NCBI RefSeq assembly: GCF_007667275.1
Contig: NZ_VDQT01000002.1
Coordinates: 186,001-250,000 of the forward strand
Direction: 5' to 3'
From: Stenotrophomonas rhizophila
Lineage (GTDB): Bacteria; Pseudomonadota; Gammaproteobacteria; Xanthomonadales; Xanthomonadaceae
DNA: 64,000 nucleotides
Shown: one piece after another, positions 51,766 through 59,611 of the stretch
Layout: every line of letters starts with the position of its first letter
Position numbering within the stretch: position 1 is the stretch's first letter
Translations under genes and position numbers: made by a program
Notes under the pieces: generated by a model
Database searches by the model: none
What the model saw: the letters and a program-made list of their open reading frames with translations, nothing else
What the model was told of the DNA's origin: nothing

Positions 51766-52776
51766 CTACTGAGTCATGCGTTTTGCGTCAAATCCGCTGA
51801 CGTCAAATTCGGCCATGACCGAGCCTTGCTGATAGACGTTGAACTCCACTCGGAGGCGCTTGGCTTTGCCCAGCTTCGTTGTGAGGGTCTTGTATCCTGG
51901 GATGAAGACCATCTCGCTGCTGTTGTCCGATGGCTCGGTTCCAGTGAAAGTCTTGGCGGGCTCGTCGTCAAATCGAACACGCACGGGGCAGGAGCTGAAG
52001 CTATTGCACAGGATCTGCCCCTTCTCGATGCTGACCATTACATCGTTGCCCCATCGAGGGTGACGCCTGATCGTGAGCTCTGCCTTCTGGCGGCCTGAGT
52101 AGGGGAAGTCAAAGTCGAAGCTGTTGGTGCTGGTTACCCGTGCCGTGCGGACGGGCTTTCCCGACATGTCATCCTGCTGGGTGGAATAGGACCACTGCAG
52201 GCCTACCGGGTTAAGCTCGTCGTGAAGTTGAGCCTCCAGCTTCGGCCGCATTGCATCAGCCTCCTTGGCTTGGGCCGAGCCGGGATGATTCTTGAGGATA
52301 AGCGTGAGGTTCGCCAATCGTTCGGAAGTTGGCCGGGCCTGGTCCTTTGCGGCAGCCAGAAGTTCGGGCGCAGACATCTCGACCGTTGTTGCCTTCGCAG
52401 CACTCTGGTCCGATGCCTGAGCAGCGGCTGCCCCACTCTGGCTGGCAGTGCCGCGGCTTGCCGATGGAGTGGCCGCTTTCTTCTCGGGCCCCATTCCGTA
52501 GCCCATGACCAACAGGACGAGAAGGCCGACGAGTCCAAACACAATGAATGTTCCACAGCCCGACTTCTTCGGTGCTGGGCGCGGTGCCGGAATGGAGGTC
52601 GCAACGGGCGCTGCTGGTACGGCTCGGTTCAGATCTGAAGACGGGCCCAGCGGTGGTGGAGTTGGGATGCCAGGAGTCGGGTCGACTCCCGCGGACATCG
52701 GGAATCCGCAATTCGGACAAGCCGAAGCTTGATCACTGATCTGCTTGCCGCATTCGCGGCAGTTCACCAAAGCCAT
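51766..52776 (-). CDS. Zinc-ribbon and single-TM protein of unknown function
   Basis: 336 residues from ATG 52774-52776 (MALVNCRECGKQIS) after GGGGG; a longer in-frame start adds six residues. N-terminal zinc ribbon with CxxC pairs (CRECG, CPNCG at about 6-26), a Pro-rich linker, a membrane helix (CGTFIVFGLVGLLVLLVMGYG, about 73-93), an Ala/Ser/Gln linker, a short helical region (LANLTLILKNHPGSAQAKEAD), and a C-terminal beta domain (WSYSTQQDDMSGKPVRTARV, GNDVMVSIEKGQILCNSF, CPVRVRFDDEPAKTFTG). The last part resembles domains found in other zinc-ribbon membrane proteins of accessory regions. Function unknown. Confidence 0.78.
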   Translation of the reverse strand: MALVNCRECGKQISDQASACPNCGFPMSAGVDPTPGIPTPPPLGPSSDLNRAVPAAPVATSIPAPRPAPKKSGCGTFIVFGLVGLLVLLVMGYGMGPEKKAATPSASRGTASQSGAAAAQASDQSAAKATTVEMSAPELLAAAKDQARPTSERLANLTLILKNHPGSAQAKEADAMRPKLEAQLHDELNPVGLQWSYSTQQDDMSGKPVRTARVTSTNSFDFDFPYSGRQKAELTIRRHPRWGNDVMVSIEKGQILCNSFSSCPVRVRFDDEPAKTFTGTEPSDNSSEMVFIPGYKTLTTKLGKAKRLRVEFNVYQQGSVMAEFDVSGFDAKRMTQ

Positions 52777-53390
52777 GGCACCCCCTGTGCACACTTTGCC
52801 GTAAACGACGCTGTTCCAGGCCGAGATGTTGCCCTCGGCAGTCCAGACCTAGACGAATCGTAGCAGCGCATAGTTGATGCGGCCATAGGGCATGCAGTAC
52901 AGGAATTGCTTGGGGCGACCAGATAGGGTGCCTGATGTAGGGGAAACCACTACATTCCTAGAAAGATACAAGGAGGCTCAGTAGCCTAGAATACACTTTG
53001 TTGGCAAATGAGGCATGCTTGATTCTGGTGTTGCTGATTGCGGCACGCAGGTGCTGGGGTATGCAGGCATCTGCGGATTGGCCATCATGCGTTGCGCAGC
53101 GTCACCTCCTTCATCGGAATGGGAGGTCGACGGAACTCATGGGCAAAGGCGGCCTATATGCGTGAGTTCTCGAAGGATACTTACTGGCGTGCGCCTCCAG
53201 CGCATTTCGTCAAGACCGCCGCATTCGAGACGCAGCATGATCGCGAGAATCCATTTCCCTACCTGTACCTCCATCACCTGAATCTTCCCTTCTCCTGACC
53301 GGCGTCAATTGGCTCAGGAAAGCGGACCGGTTCAATCTCGAATCGGAATTCACGTTGAGACGACGGCTAGTCCACGGCAGATCAGGTGCC
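52777..53390. other. Gene-poor stretch with probable ORF remains
   Basis: No intact gene seen. The first 200 bases are AT-rich and probably carry the promoter of the zinc-ribbon gene. A plus-strand frame around 53100-53298 encodes GGRRNSWAKAAYMREFSKD and HFVKTAAFETQHDRENPFPY, which looks protein-like. It has no start with a ribosome site, so it is treated as possible debris. Confidence 0.4.
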
Positions 53391-53518
53391 ATGGAAACCA
53401 TCTACAACATCTACCTGTACTTCGACACCGATGATCGTTGTGACCGTGTCGGCTACGCAGCCCATGATCTGGACGGGGATGATGATCTCGGCAAGCAGTT
53501 GCTGCAGAAGAACGTGTG
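53391..53518 (+). pseudogene. Truncated ORF running into the comM fragment
   Basis: ATG 53391 begins METIYNIYLYFDTDDRCDRV, then GYAAHDLDGDDDLGKQLLQKN, plausible protein sequence. At about 53518 the frame enters DNA that is nearly identical to comM (on the other strand), and the rest is meaningless read-through to 53657. The junction shows that an insertion or recombination cut this gene. Confidence 0.5.
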
Positions 53519-53855
53519 GGCCAACACTGCTTCTTCGCCATTGCCTGCGGCCAGCACCAGGGTGCGACCGTGCTGCGCAGCAGCGATCGCGGGTGGCAGC
53601 GCGCCGTCCACCCCGCGCAGTTCACCTGTCAGCACCAGCTCGCCCAAGAATTCGTAGTTGCCCAGCAGCTGCCGGTCGATCTGGTCGCCGGCGGCAAGGA
53701 TGCCCAGCGCGATGGCCAAGTCGAAGCGCCCGCCCTCCTTGGGCAGGTCGGCCGGGGCCAGGTTGATCAGGATGCGCTGCCGCGGGTACTCGAAACGTGC
53801 GCACAGCAGCGCGGCACGCACACGGTCGCGCGATTCGCGCACGGCCTCTACGAGG
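53517..53855 (-). pseudogene. Partial duplicate of comM (remnant 3)
   Basis: About 340 bp, roughly 95% identical by eye to comM bases 54990-55325. It encodes ComM residues about 42-150 (AVRESRDRVRAALL through LVLAAGNGEEA) with a few changes, for example PRQRILINL for PQQRILINL. The start and the whole AAA part are missing, and it ends against an unrelated ORF. The high identity means a recent duplication or insertion event compared with remnants 1 and 2. Confidence 0.85.
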
Positions 53856-53934
53856 AGCGTGCTCGTGCGTGGCGTCAAGTGTCAACGCCGAAGATCGCAA
53901 TGGATGGTCGCCGAGCAATGGATCAGCAAGCGAT

Positions 53935-55437
53935 TTACCCCACACCCCCACGATCCACCTGCCGGTAGCCAATCGCCTCGGCCAGGTGCGCTGTCGTAAT
54001 CCGCTCCTGCGCGGCGAGGTCGGCTACCGTGCGGGCCACGCGCAGGATCCGGTGCATGGATCTCGCCGAAAGCTGCAGCTGCTCCACTGCGGTCTCCAGC
54101 AACTGCTGGTCATCCGGGTCCAGGTGGCAATGCACGTCGAGTTCGGTGGGTAACAGCTGTGCGTTGGGTTTTCCACTGCGCGCCAGCTGCACCTCGCGTG
54201 CGGCGACCACGCGTGCGCGGACCGTAAGGCTGTCCTCGCCCAACGGCGCACCGCTGCGCAGTTCGGCAGGCTCCAGGCGGGGCACCTGCACATGCAGGTC
54301 GATGCGATCCAGCAGCGGGCCGGATACGCGCCTGCGATAGCGCTGGATGGCTTCAGCGCTGCAGCGGCAGCGACCACTTCGGTCGCCTGCCCAGCCGCAG
54401 GGGCAGGGATTCATTGCCGCCACCAGCTGGAAGCGCGAGGGGAAGGCATCAGTACGCGCTGCGCGCGCCACCATCACCGTGCCGGATTCCAGGGGTTCCC
54501 GCAGCACTTCCAGGGTGTGGCGGCTCCACTCGGGAAGCTCGTCCAGGAACAGCACGCCGTTGTGAGCCAGCGAGATCTCACCCGGGCGCGGGTGCGTGCC
54601 GCCGCCGACCAGCGATACCGCGCTGGCCGTGTGGTGCGGGGCGCGATAGGGGCGATGCCGCCAACGGGCGGTGTCGATGCCGGTACCGGTGCACGAGGCA
54701 ATGGTCGCCGTCTCCAGCGCCTCGGCCTCCGTGGCGTCGGGCAGGATGCCGGGCAGGCGCGAGGCCAGCAGGGTCTTGCCGCAGCCGGGGGTGCCGAGCA
54801 GCAACAGGTGGTGTCCGCCGGCGGCCGCCACTTCCAGTGCACGCCGCGCCTGCTGCTGGCCGCGCACGTCGCGCAGGTCCGCAACCGCAAGCGGCGTTAC
54901 CGGCGCGGGCACGGCATGCGGCAGGGACCGGCTGGCCAGCGACGCGCACACTTCGAGCAGGGTGCGGGCCACGCGTACGTCGGCGTGTTGGGCCAGCGCT
55001 GCTTCTTCGCCATTGCCTGCGGCCAGCACCAGGGTGCGACCCTGCTGCGCAGCAGCGATCGCGGCTGGCAGCGCGCCGTCCACGCCGCGCAGTTCACCGG
55101 TCAGCGCCAGCTCGCCCAGGAATTCGTAGTTGCCCAGCAGCTGCCGGTCGATCTGGTCGCTGGCGGCAAGGATGCCCAGCGCGATGGCCAGGTCGAAGCG
55201 CCCGCCTTCCTTGGGAAGGTCGGCCGGGGCCAGGTTGATCAGGATGCGCTGCTGCGGGTACTCGAAACGTGCGCACAGCAGCGCGGCACGCACCCGGTCG
55301 CGCGATTCGCGCACGGCCGCTTCGGGCAGGCCGACCATGGTGGTATGCGGCAGGCCGCCGCTCAGCATCACTTCGATGCGCACAGCGGGGGCGGCAATGC
55401 CTACGCGCGCGCGGCTATGCACCAGCGCAAGGCTCAT
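53935..55437 (-). CDS. comM: ComM, Mg-chelatase-like AAA+ ATPase for natural transformation
   Basis: 500 residues, full length. An N-terminal Lon-like/YifB domain (SLALVHSRARVGIAAPAVRIEV, VGLPEAAVRESRDRVRAALL) is followed by the AAA+ domain with Walker A GTPGCGKTLL (about 215-224), Walker B NGVLFLDELPEW, the Zn-like CPCGWAGDRSGRCRC insert, and the Mg_chelatase C-terminal region (SARSMHRILRVARTVADLA). ComM is a helicase that promotes branch migration during integration of transformed DNA. The gene is a known insertion hot spot (for example AbaR islands in Acinetobacter). Here it is intact, but fragments of it lie downstream at 53.5, 48.9 and 46.6 kb. ATG 55435-55437. Confidence 0.95.
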   Translation of the reverse strand: MSLALVHSRARVGIAAPAVRIEVMLSGGLPHTTMVGLPEAAVRESRDRVRAALLCARFEYPQQRILINLAPADLPKEGGRFDLAIALGILAASDQIDRQLLGNYEFLGELALTGELRGVDGALPAAIAAAQQGRTLVLAAGNGEEAALAQHADVRVARTLLEVCASLASRSLPHAVPAPVTPLAVADLRDVRGQQQARRALEVAAAGGHHLLLLGTPGCGKTLLASRLPGILPDATEAEALETATIASCTGTGIDTARWRHRPYRAPHHTASAVSLVGGGTHPRPGEISLAHNGVLFLDELPEWSRHTLEVLREPLESGTVMVARAARTDAFPSRFQLVAAMNPCPCGWAGDRSGRCRCSAEAIQRYRRRVSGPLLDRIDLHVQVPRLEPAELRSGAPLGEDSLTVRARVVAAREVQLARSGKPNAQLLPTELDVHCHLDPDDQQLLETAVEQLQLSARSMHRILRVARTVADLAAQERITTAHLAEAIGYRQVDRGGVG

Positions 55438-55547
55438 GCAGGTTTCCGGGTTGACTCAACGATCTGCGAGCTTGGCCGGGTACGGGGGCTTTGGCTGTCG
55501 GGCAGTGCCGTGCTGCGGAATCAGGAGAAGCCGCTTCGGCACGCGGG

Positions 55548-55826
55548 TCAGGGCGCGGGGCGTTCCGGCGCGGTGTTCGCGGCGTTGGCCGATGCTTCCA
55601 GCGCGGCCACGGTCTTTTCCAGCGCTTCCAGCTTCTCGCGGGTGCGCAGCAGCACGGCGCGCTGCACGTCGAATTCCTCGCGGGTGACCAGGTCCAGTTT
55701 GCCCAGGCCGGCCTGCAGGGCACTCTTGAAGGTGGCCTGCAGTTCTTCGCGCGACTGACGCAGGCCCGGCGGCACCATGTCGCTCAGGCGGCGTGCAAGG
55801 TCATCGAGCTGGTTGAGGTCGATCAT
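55548..55826 (-). CDS. ubiK: UbiK family ubiquinone biosynthesis accessory factor (DUF526/BMFP)
   Basis: 92 residues: MIDLNQLDDLARRLSDMVPPG, a helical centre, and the coiled-coil C-terminus FDVQRAVLLRTREKLEALEK followed by an Ala/Pro tail. The family forms trimeric coiled coils with membrane-fusogenic helices, and in E. coli it assists the late ubiquinone steps together with UbiJ. Encoded 110 bp upstream of comM on the same strand, as is usual in xanthomonads, and divergent from the P-II gene. ATG 55824-55826. Confidence 0.9.
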   Translation of the reverse strand: MIDLNQLDDLARRLSDMVPPGLRQSREELQATFKSALQAGLGKLDLVTREEFDVQRAVLLRTREKLEALEKTVAALEASANAANTAPERPAP

Positions 55827-55866
55827 GGGGATCTCTGCGGGTGGGGCTGGCCAGGCACTAGGATAG

Positions 55867-56241
<375 letters not shown>

Positions 56242-56248
56242 GGGGATC

Positions 56249-56298
56249 GCCGGGCAGAGCCCGGCACTACGGCCGGTAGTGCCGGGCGCTGCCCGGCA
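56249..56298. repeat. Inverted REP dimer after the P-II gene
   Basis: Reverse element GCCGGGCAGAGCCCGGCACTAC (56249-56270) and forward element GTAGTGCCGGGC...GCCCGGCA (56276-56298), five bases apart. The pair forms a head-to-head REP dimer separating two convergent genes. Confidence 0.85.
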
Positions 56299-56303
56299 GG
56301 CAT

Positions 56304-56951
56304 TCAAGCCTTGAACCAGCGGTAGAAGCGCTTCCAGGCCACCCTCACGCCGGCCACCCAGCGCGGGTCGGCCACCTGGGCCGCTTCGGAAGCGCTGGGT
56401 CGGGCACCGGTCAGGCGCTGGCGCATCTTGAGCAGGTTCTTCATGTCGCTGCGGCGCAGCTGGCGCGAGACCGGGTGGACCGGCAGCCAGCGCGGGCTGC
56501 GCCAGGCCGAGGTGAAGTCCACCAGCACCGGCACGCCGCCATTGACCATCACGTTGGTGCCATGCAGGTCGTTGTGGGTGATGCCGGCGGCATGCAGGCG
56601 GCTGAGGGCCATCTGCAACTGCTCGAACACCTCGATGCCCACCGACTGGGCGGCGCTGAGGGTCTGGCCGGGAATGAACTCCATGCCCAGCGCCAGGCCG
56701 CCGATGGTGCCGAGCAGGGCAGGGGCGTGCTTCCAGCCGGCCAGCCGCTGCAGGATGCGCGCTTCGCGGCGCACCAGCAGGCGGGCCACCGGCGACAGCG
56801 GGGTGCCGCGGTAACGGGTGTAGTCCTTGACCACTGCGGGCTGCCCGTTGAGGCAGGTGCGGTAGACGTCGGGTTCAAGCAGGCGTTCGCCGCGCTTGAG
56901 AAGCTCGGCGGGGGCGGTGTCGTCGACACACAAGGCAACGGTCGTATTCAT
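56304..56951 (-). CDS. RIO/Kdo-kinase-like small protein kinase
   Basis: 215 residues. Kinase-like core: ATP-lysine region PAVVKDYTRYRG (about 39-50), hinge GLALGMEFIPGQTL, catalytic loop HNDLHGTNVMV (an HxD variant, about 126-136) and the metal Asp in PVLVDFTSAW in place of DFG, followed by a basic C-terminus (WKRFYRWFKA). The short size and loop type fit the lipopolysaccharide-core kinase/RIO1-like group common in xanthomonads. It could phosphorylate an LPS sugar, which would fit the nearby lipid A hydroxylase gene lpxO, or a protein. ATG 56949-56951. Confidence 0.8.
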   Translation of the reverse strand: MNTTVALCVDDTAPAELLKRGERLLEPDVYRTCLNGQPAVVKDYTRYRGTPLSPVARLLVRREARILQRLAGWKHAPALLGTIGGLALGMEFIPGQTLSAAQSVGIEVFEQLQMALSRLHAAGITHNDLHGTNVMVNGGVPVLVDFTSAWRSPRWLPVHPVSRQLRRSDMKNLLKMRQRLTGARPSASEAAQVADPRWVAGVRVAWKRFYRWFKA

Positions 56952-57040
56952 GACGTTCTGGGGCGACCCGGCGGTCGGCGCAAAGCGTCAGGCGTACCGG
57001 TGCTGCTGAATGGGGGAGGATCAAGATTTCGTTAATTTTA

Positions 57041-57054
57041 GTACTCCTCAGTAC
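57041..57054. promoter_or_regulatory. Palindrome in the kinase-lpxO intergenic region
   Basis: GTACT-CCTC-AGTAC sits in an AT-rich part of the 424-bp gap between the divergent kinase and lpxO genes. On the minus strand it is directly followed by TAAAAT, a possible -10 for the kinase gene. The rest of the gap (57055-57375) has no recognisable gene. Confidence 0.4.
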
Positions 57055-57375
57055 ACCAAACCAGTAGTTGTCAGAAAAATGTAGTAACCGGACGTGGAAC
57101 AGATCGTCGCGCAGAGCGGGAAAGCCGCACGCGGCAATTATTCGAAATGCAAATAATTCAATGAGTTAAGCAAATGCTCGCCCTCGCCTGAATGCGACGA
57201 GGGTTGACCGCGACCCGGCGCGTCCCGACCATTGGCAGGCTGTAGCAGCCTGCGCGGCAGTCCCGCACCCGTCGGCACGTCTCCGTCGCGCACGCGCTCC
57301 CCCCCGATGCGGGCCGGTTCCGGTTCCGCGTTCCCTTTGCCCTGATGGGTTCCGGCGCTGGCCGGTGGAAGCTTG

Positions 57376-58281
57376 ATGATCAAGATTATTGTGGTGGCCA
57401 TGTTCGTGGCCTGCGTGCTGTACATCCATTACCGCGGCAAGGTGCGTGCACGCTGGTCGCGGCAGCTGCTCGACCATTCGAGCTTCATGGCGCCCATCAA
57501 CGTGATCATGTACCTGTTCTCCAAGGTGCCGACCACGCCGTTCCTGGACCCGGGCAGGGACTTCCCGCAGCTGGAACCGCTGCGGGCGAACTGGACGATG
57601 ATCCGCGACGAAGCGCTGGCGCTGCGCGATGCCGAGAAGATCGCCGCGTCGAGCTCGTACAACGATGCCGGTTTCAATTCGTTCTTCCGCCGCGGCTGGA
57701 AGCGCTTCTACCTGAAGTGGTATGGCCCGTCGCATCCGTCGGCGCTGGCGCTGTGCCCGCAGACCACCGCGCTGCTGGAATCCATCCCCGACGTACGCGC
57801 GGCGATGTTCGCCCAGCTGCCGCCCGGCAGCGAGCTGCGCCCGCACCGCGACCCGTTTGCCGGGTCGCTGCGCCTGCACCTGGGCCTGGCCACGCCGAAC
57901 GATGACCGCTGTTACATCGAGGTGGACGGCGTGCGCAAAAGCTGGCGCGACGGCGAATGGATGATGTTCGATGAGACCTACATCCACCATGCGCACAATG
58001 AAACCGAGCAGGACCGGGTGATCCTGTTCTGCGACATCGCCCGACCGCTGCGGTTCGGGTTGCCGGGCCTGTTCAACCGTGCGGTGGCCGCTACGCTGCT
58101 GGCCGGTGGTGCGTCGCCGAATTTCCCCGGCGACCCGACCGGCGGGGTGAACAAGGCGTTCGGTGGGCTGTACAAGGTGCGGCTGAAGGCCAAGGCGCTG
58201 CGCGCGAAGAGCGCGTTCGCCTACCACGCGATCAAGTGGGGCCTGGTGCTGCTGGTGATTGCGGGGATCTGGGCGCTGTAA
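57376..58281 (+). CDS. lpxO: LpxO-like lipid A Fe(II)/2-oxoglutarate dioxygenase
   Basis: 301 residues from ATG 57376 (MIKIIVVAMFVACVLYIHY) after GGTGGAAG; a TTG one codon earlier is unlikely. An N-terminal membrane helix is followed by the aspartyl/asparaginyl beta-hydroxylase domain with iron His/Asp in LRPHRDPFAGSLRLHLGL (about 155-172), EVDGVRKSWRDGEWMMFDETYIHHAHN with the second His, and 2-oxoglutarate-binding DRVILFCDIARPLR. LpxO hydroxylates the secondary acyl chain of lipid A at the inner membrane, altering resistance to host factors. A second membrane helix ends the protein (LVLLVIAGIWAL). The phoPQ-type genes at the right end could regulate such a function. Confidence 0.9.
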   Translation: MIKIIVVAMFVACVLYIHYRGKVRARWSRQLLDHSSFMAPINVIMYLFSKVPTTPFLDPGRDFPQLEPLRANWTMIRDEALALRDAEKIAASSSYNDAGFNSFFRRGWKRFYLKWYGPSHPSALALCPQTTALLESIPDVRAAMFAQLPPGSELRPHRDPFAGSLRLHLGLATPNDDRCYIEVDGVRKSWRDGEWMMFDETYIHHAHNETEQDRVILFCDIARPLRFGLPGLFNRAVAATLLAGGASPNFPGDPTGGVNKAFGGLYKVRLKAKALRAKSAFAYHAIKWGLVLLVIAGIWAL

Positions 58282-58325
58282 TCCGATATCGCGAGGGCCG
58301 GCCAACGGCCGGCGCTACCGGAATG

Positions 58326-58361
58326 AAAAAACCCGCGCTGGCGACAGCGCGGGTTTTTTTG
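58326..58361. terminator. Bidirectional Rho-independent terminator between lpxO and speE
   Basis: ACCCGCGCTG-GCGA-CAGCGCGGGT with 10 bp of perfect stem, an A-tract on the left and TTTTTTT on the right. It ends lpxO on the plus strand; with the A-tract it also works for the opposing speE transcript. A REP element lies just before it at 58296-58318. Confidence 0.9.
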
Positions 58362-58370
58362 TTGGTGCGC

Positions 58371-58555
58371 GTGACGACCAACGGTCGTCACCTACCGCGG
58401 ACCGTGGGCCGGTACGCGAGGCCGGTAGGTACCGACCGTTGGCCGGTACGCGGGGCCGGTAGGTACCGACCGTTGGCCGGTACGCGAGGCCGGTAGGTAC
58501 CGACCGTTGGTCGGTACGCGGGGCCGGTAGGTACCGACCGTTGGTCGGTACGCGT
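58371..58555. repeat. REP element plus four tandem 34-bp REP-derived units
   Basis: A reverse REP (58371-58395) is followed by four direct repeats of 34 bp starting at 58420, 58454, 58488 and 58522. Each contains GGTAGGTACCGACCGTTGG and a GGTACGCG end, so each unit is one GTAG palindrome. The last two copies share a T where the first two have C. The array ends 6 bp before the speE stop. Confidence 0.88.
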
Positions 58556-58560
58556 TCCGC

Positions 58561-59415
58561 TCAACCCTTCAGGGCGGCCTGCACGAACGGCGGGGTCACC
58601 AGCACGCCGGTGTGCAGCGCGGCGGTGTAGTACAGGGTCTCGAAGGGCTTGGCGGCCGAATCGGACTGGCGGAAGTCGAAGCTGCTCTGGCCCTTGCGCG
58701 CCAGGGTCACGCTCCACCAGCCGGTCGGGTAGCACGGCTGCGGGAACGGCAGGGTCTTGAACGACTGGAAGCCGGCCTTGCCCATCTCGGTGCGCATTTC
58801 GTTGATCAGGTCCAGCTGCATCAGCGGCGATTCGGACTGCTGCACCAGGATGCCGTCTTCCTTCAGTGCCTTGAAGCAGCTTTCGTAGAAGGCCTTGTTG
58901 AACAGGCCTTCACCCGGGCCGACCGGGTCGGTGGAGTCCACGATCACCACGTCCACGCTGCCGGCCGGGCAGTTGGCCATGTAGGCCACGCCATCGTCGA
59001 ACATCAGTTCGGCGCGCGGGTCGTCGTTGGAATCGCACAGCTCCGGGAAGTGCTTCTCGGCCATGCGGGTGACCTGCTCGTCGATGTCGCACTGGGTCAC
59101 GCTCTCCACGCCCGGGTGCTTGAGCACCTCGCGCAGGGTGCCGCAGTCGCCGCCACCGATGATGACCACGCGCTTGGGCGCGGCGTGGGTGAACAGCACC
59201 GGGTGGCTGATCATCTCGTGATAGAAGAAGTTGTCCTTGCTGGTCAGCATGATGGCGCCATCGATGGTCATCAGGTTGCCCCAGTCGGTGGTCGCGAAGA
59301 TTTCGATCTTCTGGAACGGCGACTGCACTTCATCGAGCTTGCCCTTCAGGCGGTAGCCGATGGCCGAGCCGGTGCGCTCGAAATGCTCGATATACCAGTT
59401 GGTGTTGTCAGTCAT
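58561..59415 (-). CDS. speE: SpeE, spermidine synthase
   Basis: 284 residues. Spermidine synthase fold: N-terminal beta part (WYIEHFERTGSAIGYRLKG, SPFQKIEIFATTDWGNLMTIDGA), dcSAM-binding VVIIGGGDCGTLREVLKH (about 86-103), catalytic Asp in VIVDSTDPVGPGEGLF (about 155-170), and LPFPQPCYPTGWWSV. It transfers aminopropyl from decarboxylated SAM to putrescine. Divergent from speA, so the two polyamine genes share a 196-bp regulatory region with an 11-bp inverted repeat. ATG 59413-59415. Confidence 0.96.
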   Translation of the reverse strand: MTDNTNWYIEHFERTGSAIGYRLKGKLDEVQSPFQKIEIFATTDWGNLMTIDGAIMLTSKDNFFYHEMISHPVLFTHAAPKRVVIIGGGDCGTLREVLKHPGVESVTQCDIDEQVTRMAEKHFPELCDSNDDPRAELMFDDGVAYMANCPAGSVDVVIVDSTDPVGPGEGLFNKAFYESCFKALKEDGILVQQSESPLMQLDLINEMRTEMGKAGFQSFKTLPFPQPCYPTGWWSVTLARKGQSSFDFRQSDSAAKPFETLYYTAALHTGVLVTPPFVQAALKG

Positions 59416-59540
59416 GGTGTAACGGTCCTGTTCGGAGAAGTTGGAGCCGGGTTGGCGGCACGATGGCCGCGTGGTCTAGCCACGTCCGGACGGGGTCCGC
59501 GCCCTGTTCAGGTTCAATTCCCCGGGTCGGGCGCGGGCGC

Positions 59541-59580
59541 GCATGATAACGGAGCTGTCGCCAGTTAGGCGTTATCATGC
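59541..59580. promoter_or_regulatory. 11-bp inverted repeat between speE and speA
   Basis: GCATGATAACG (59541-59551) and CGTTATCATGC (59570-59580) are perfect reverse complements with an 18-bp spacer. Each arm contains TATCAT in outward orientation, a good -10 hexamer. The structure thus looks like paired divergent promoters or an operator for one shared regulator. Distance to speA start is 31 bp and to speE 125 bp. Confidence 0.55.
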
Positions 59581-59611
59581 ACCCCCTTTTTTACCAACCA
59601 GGCCCACTGAA

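Noticed and set aside
58420..58555. Possible CRISPR array
   Set aside because: Repeat units abut each other with no unique spacers, and each unit is a GTAG palindrome; no cas genes are present.
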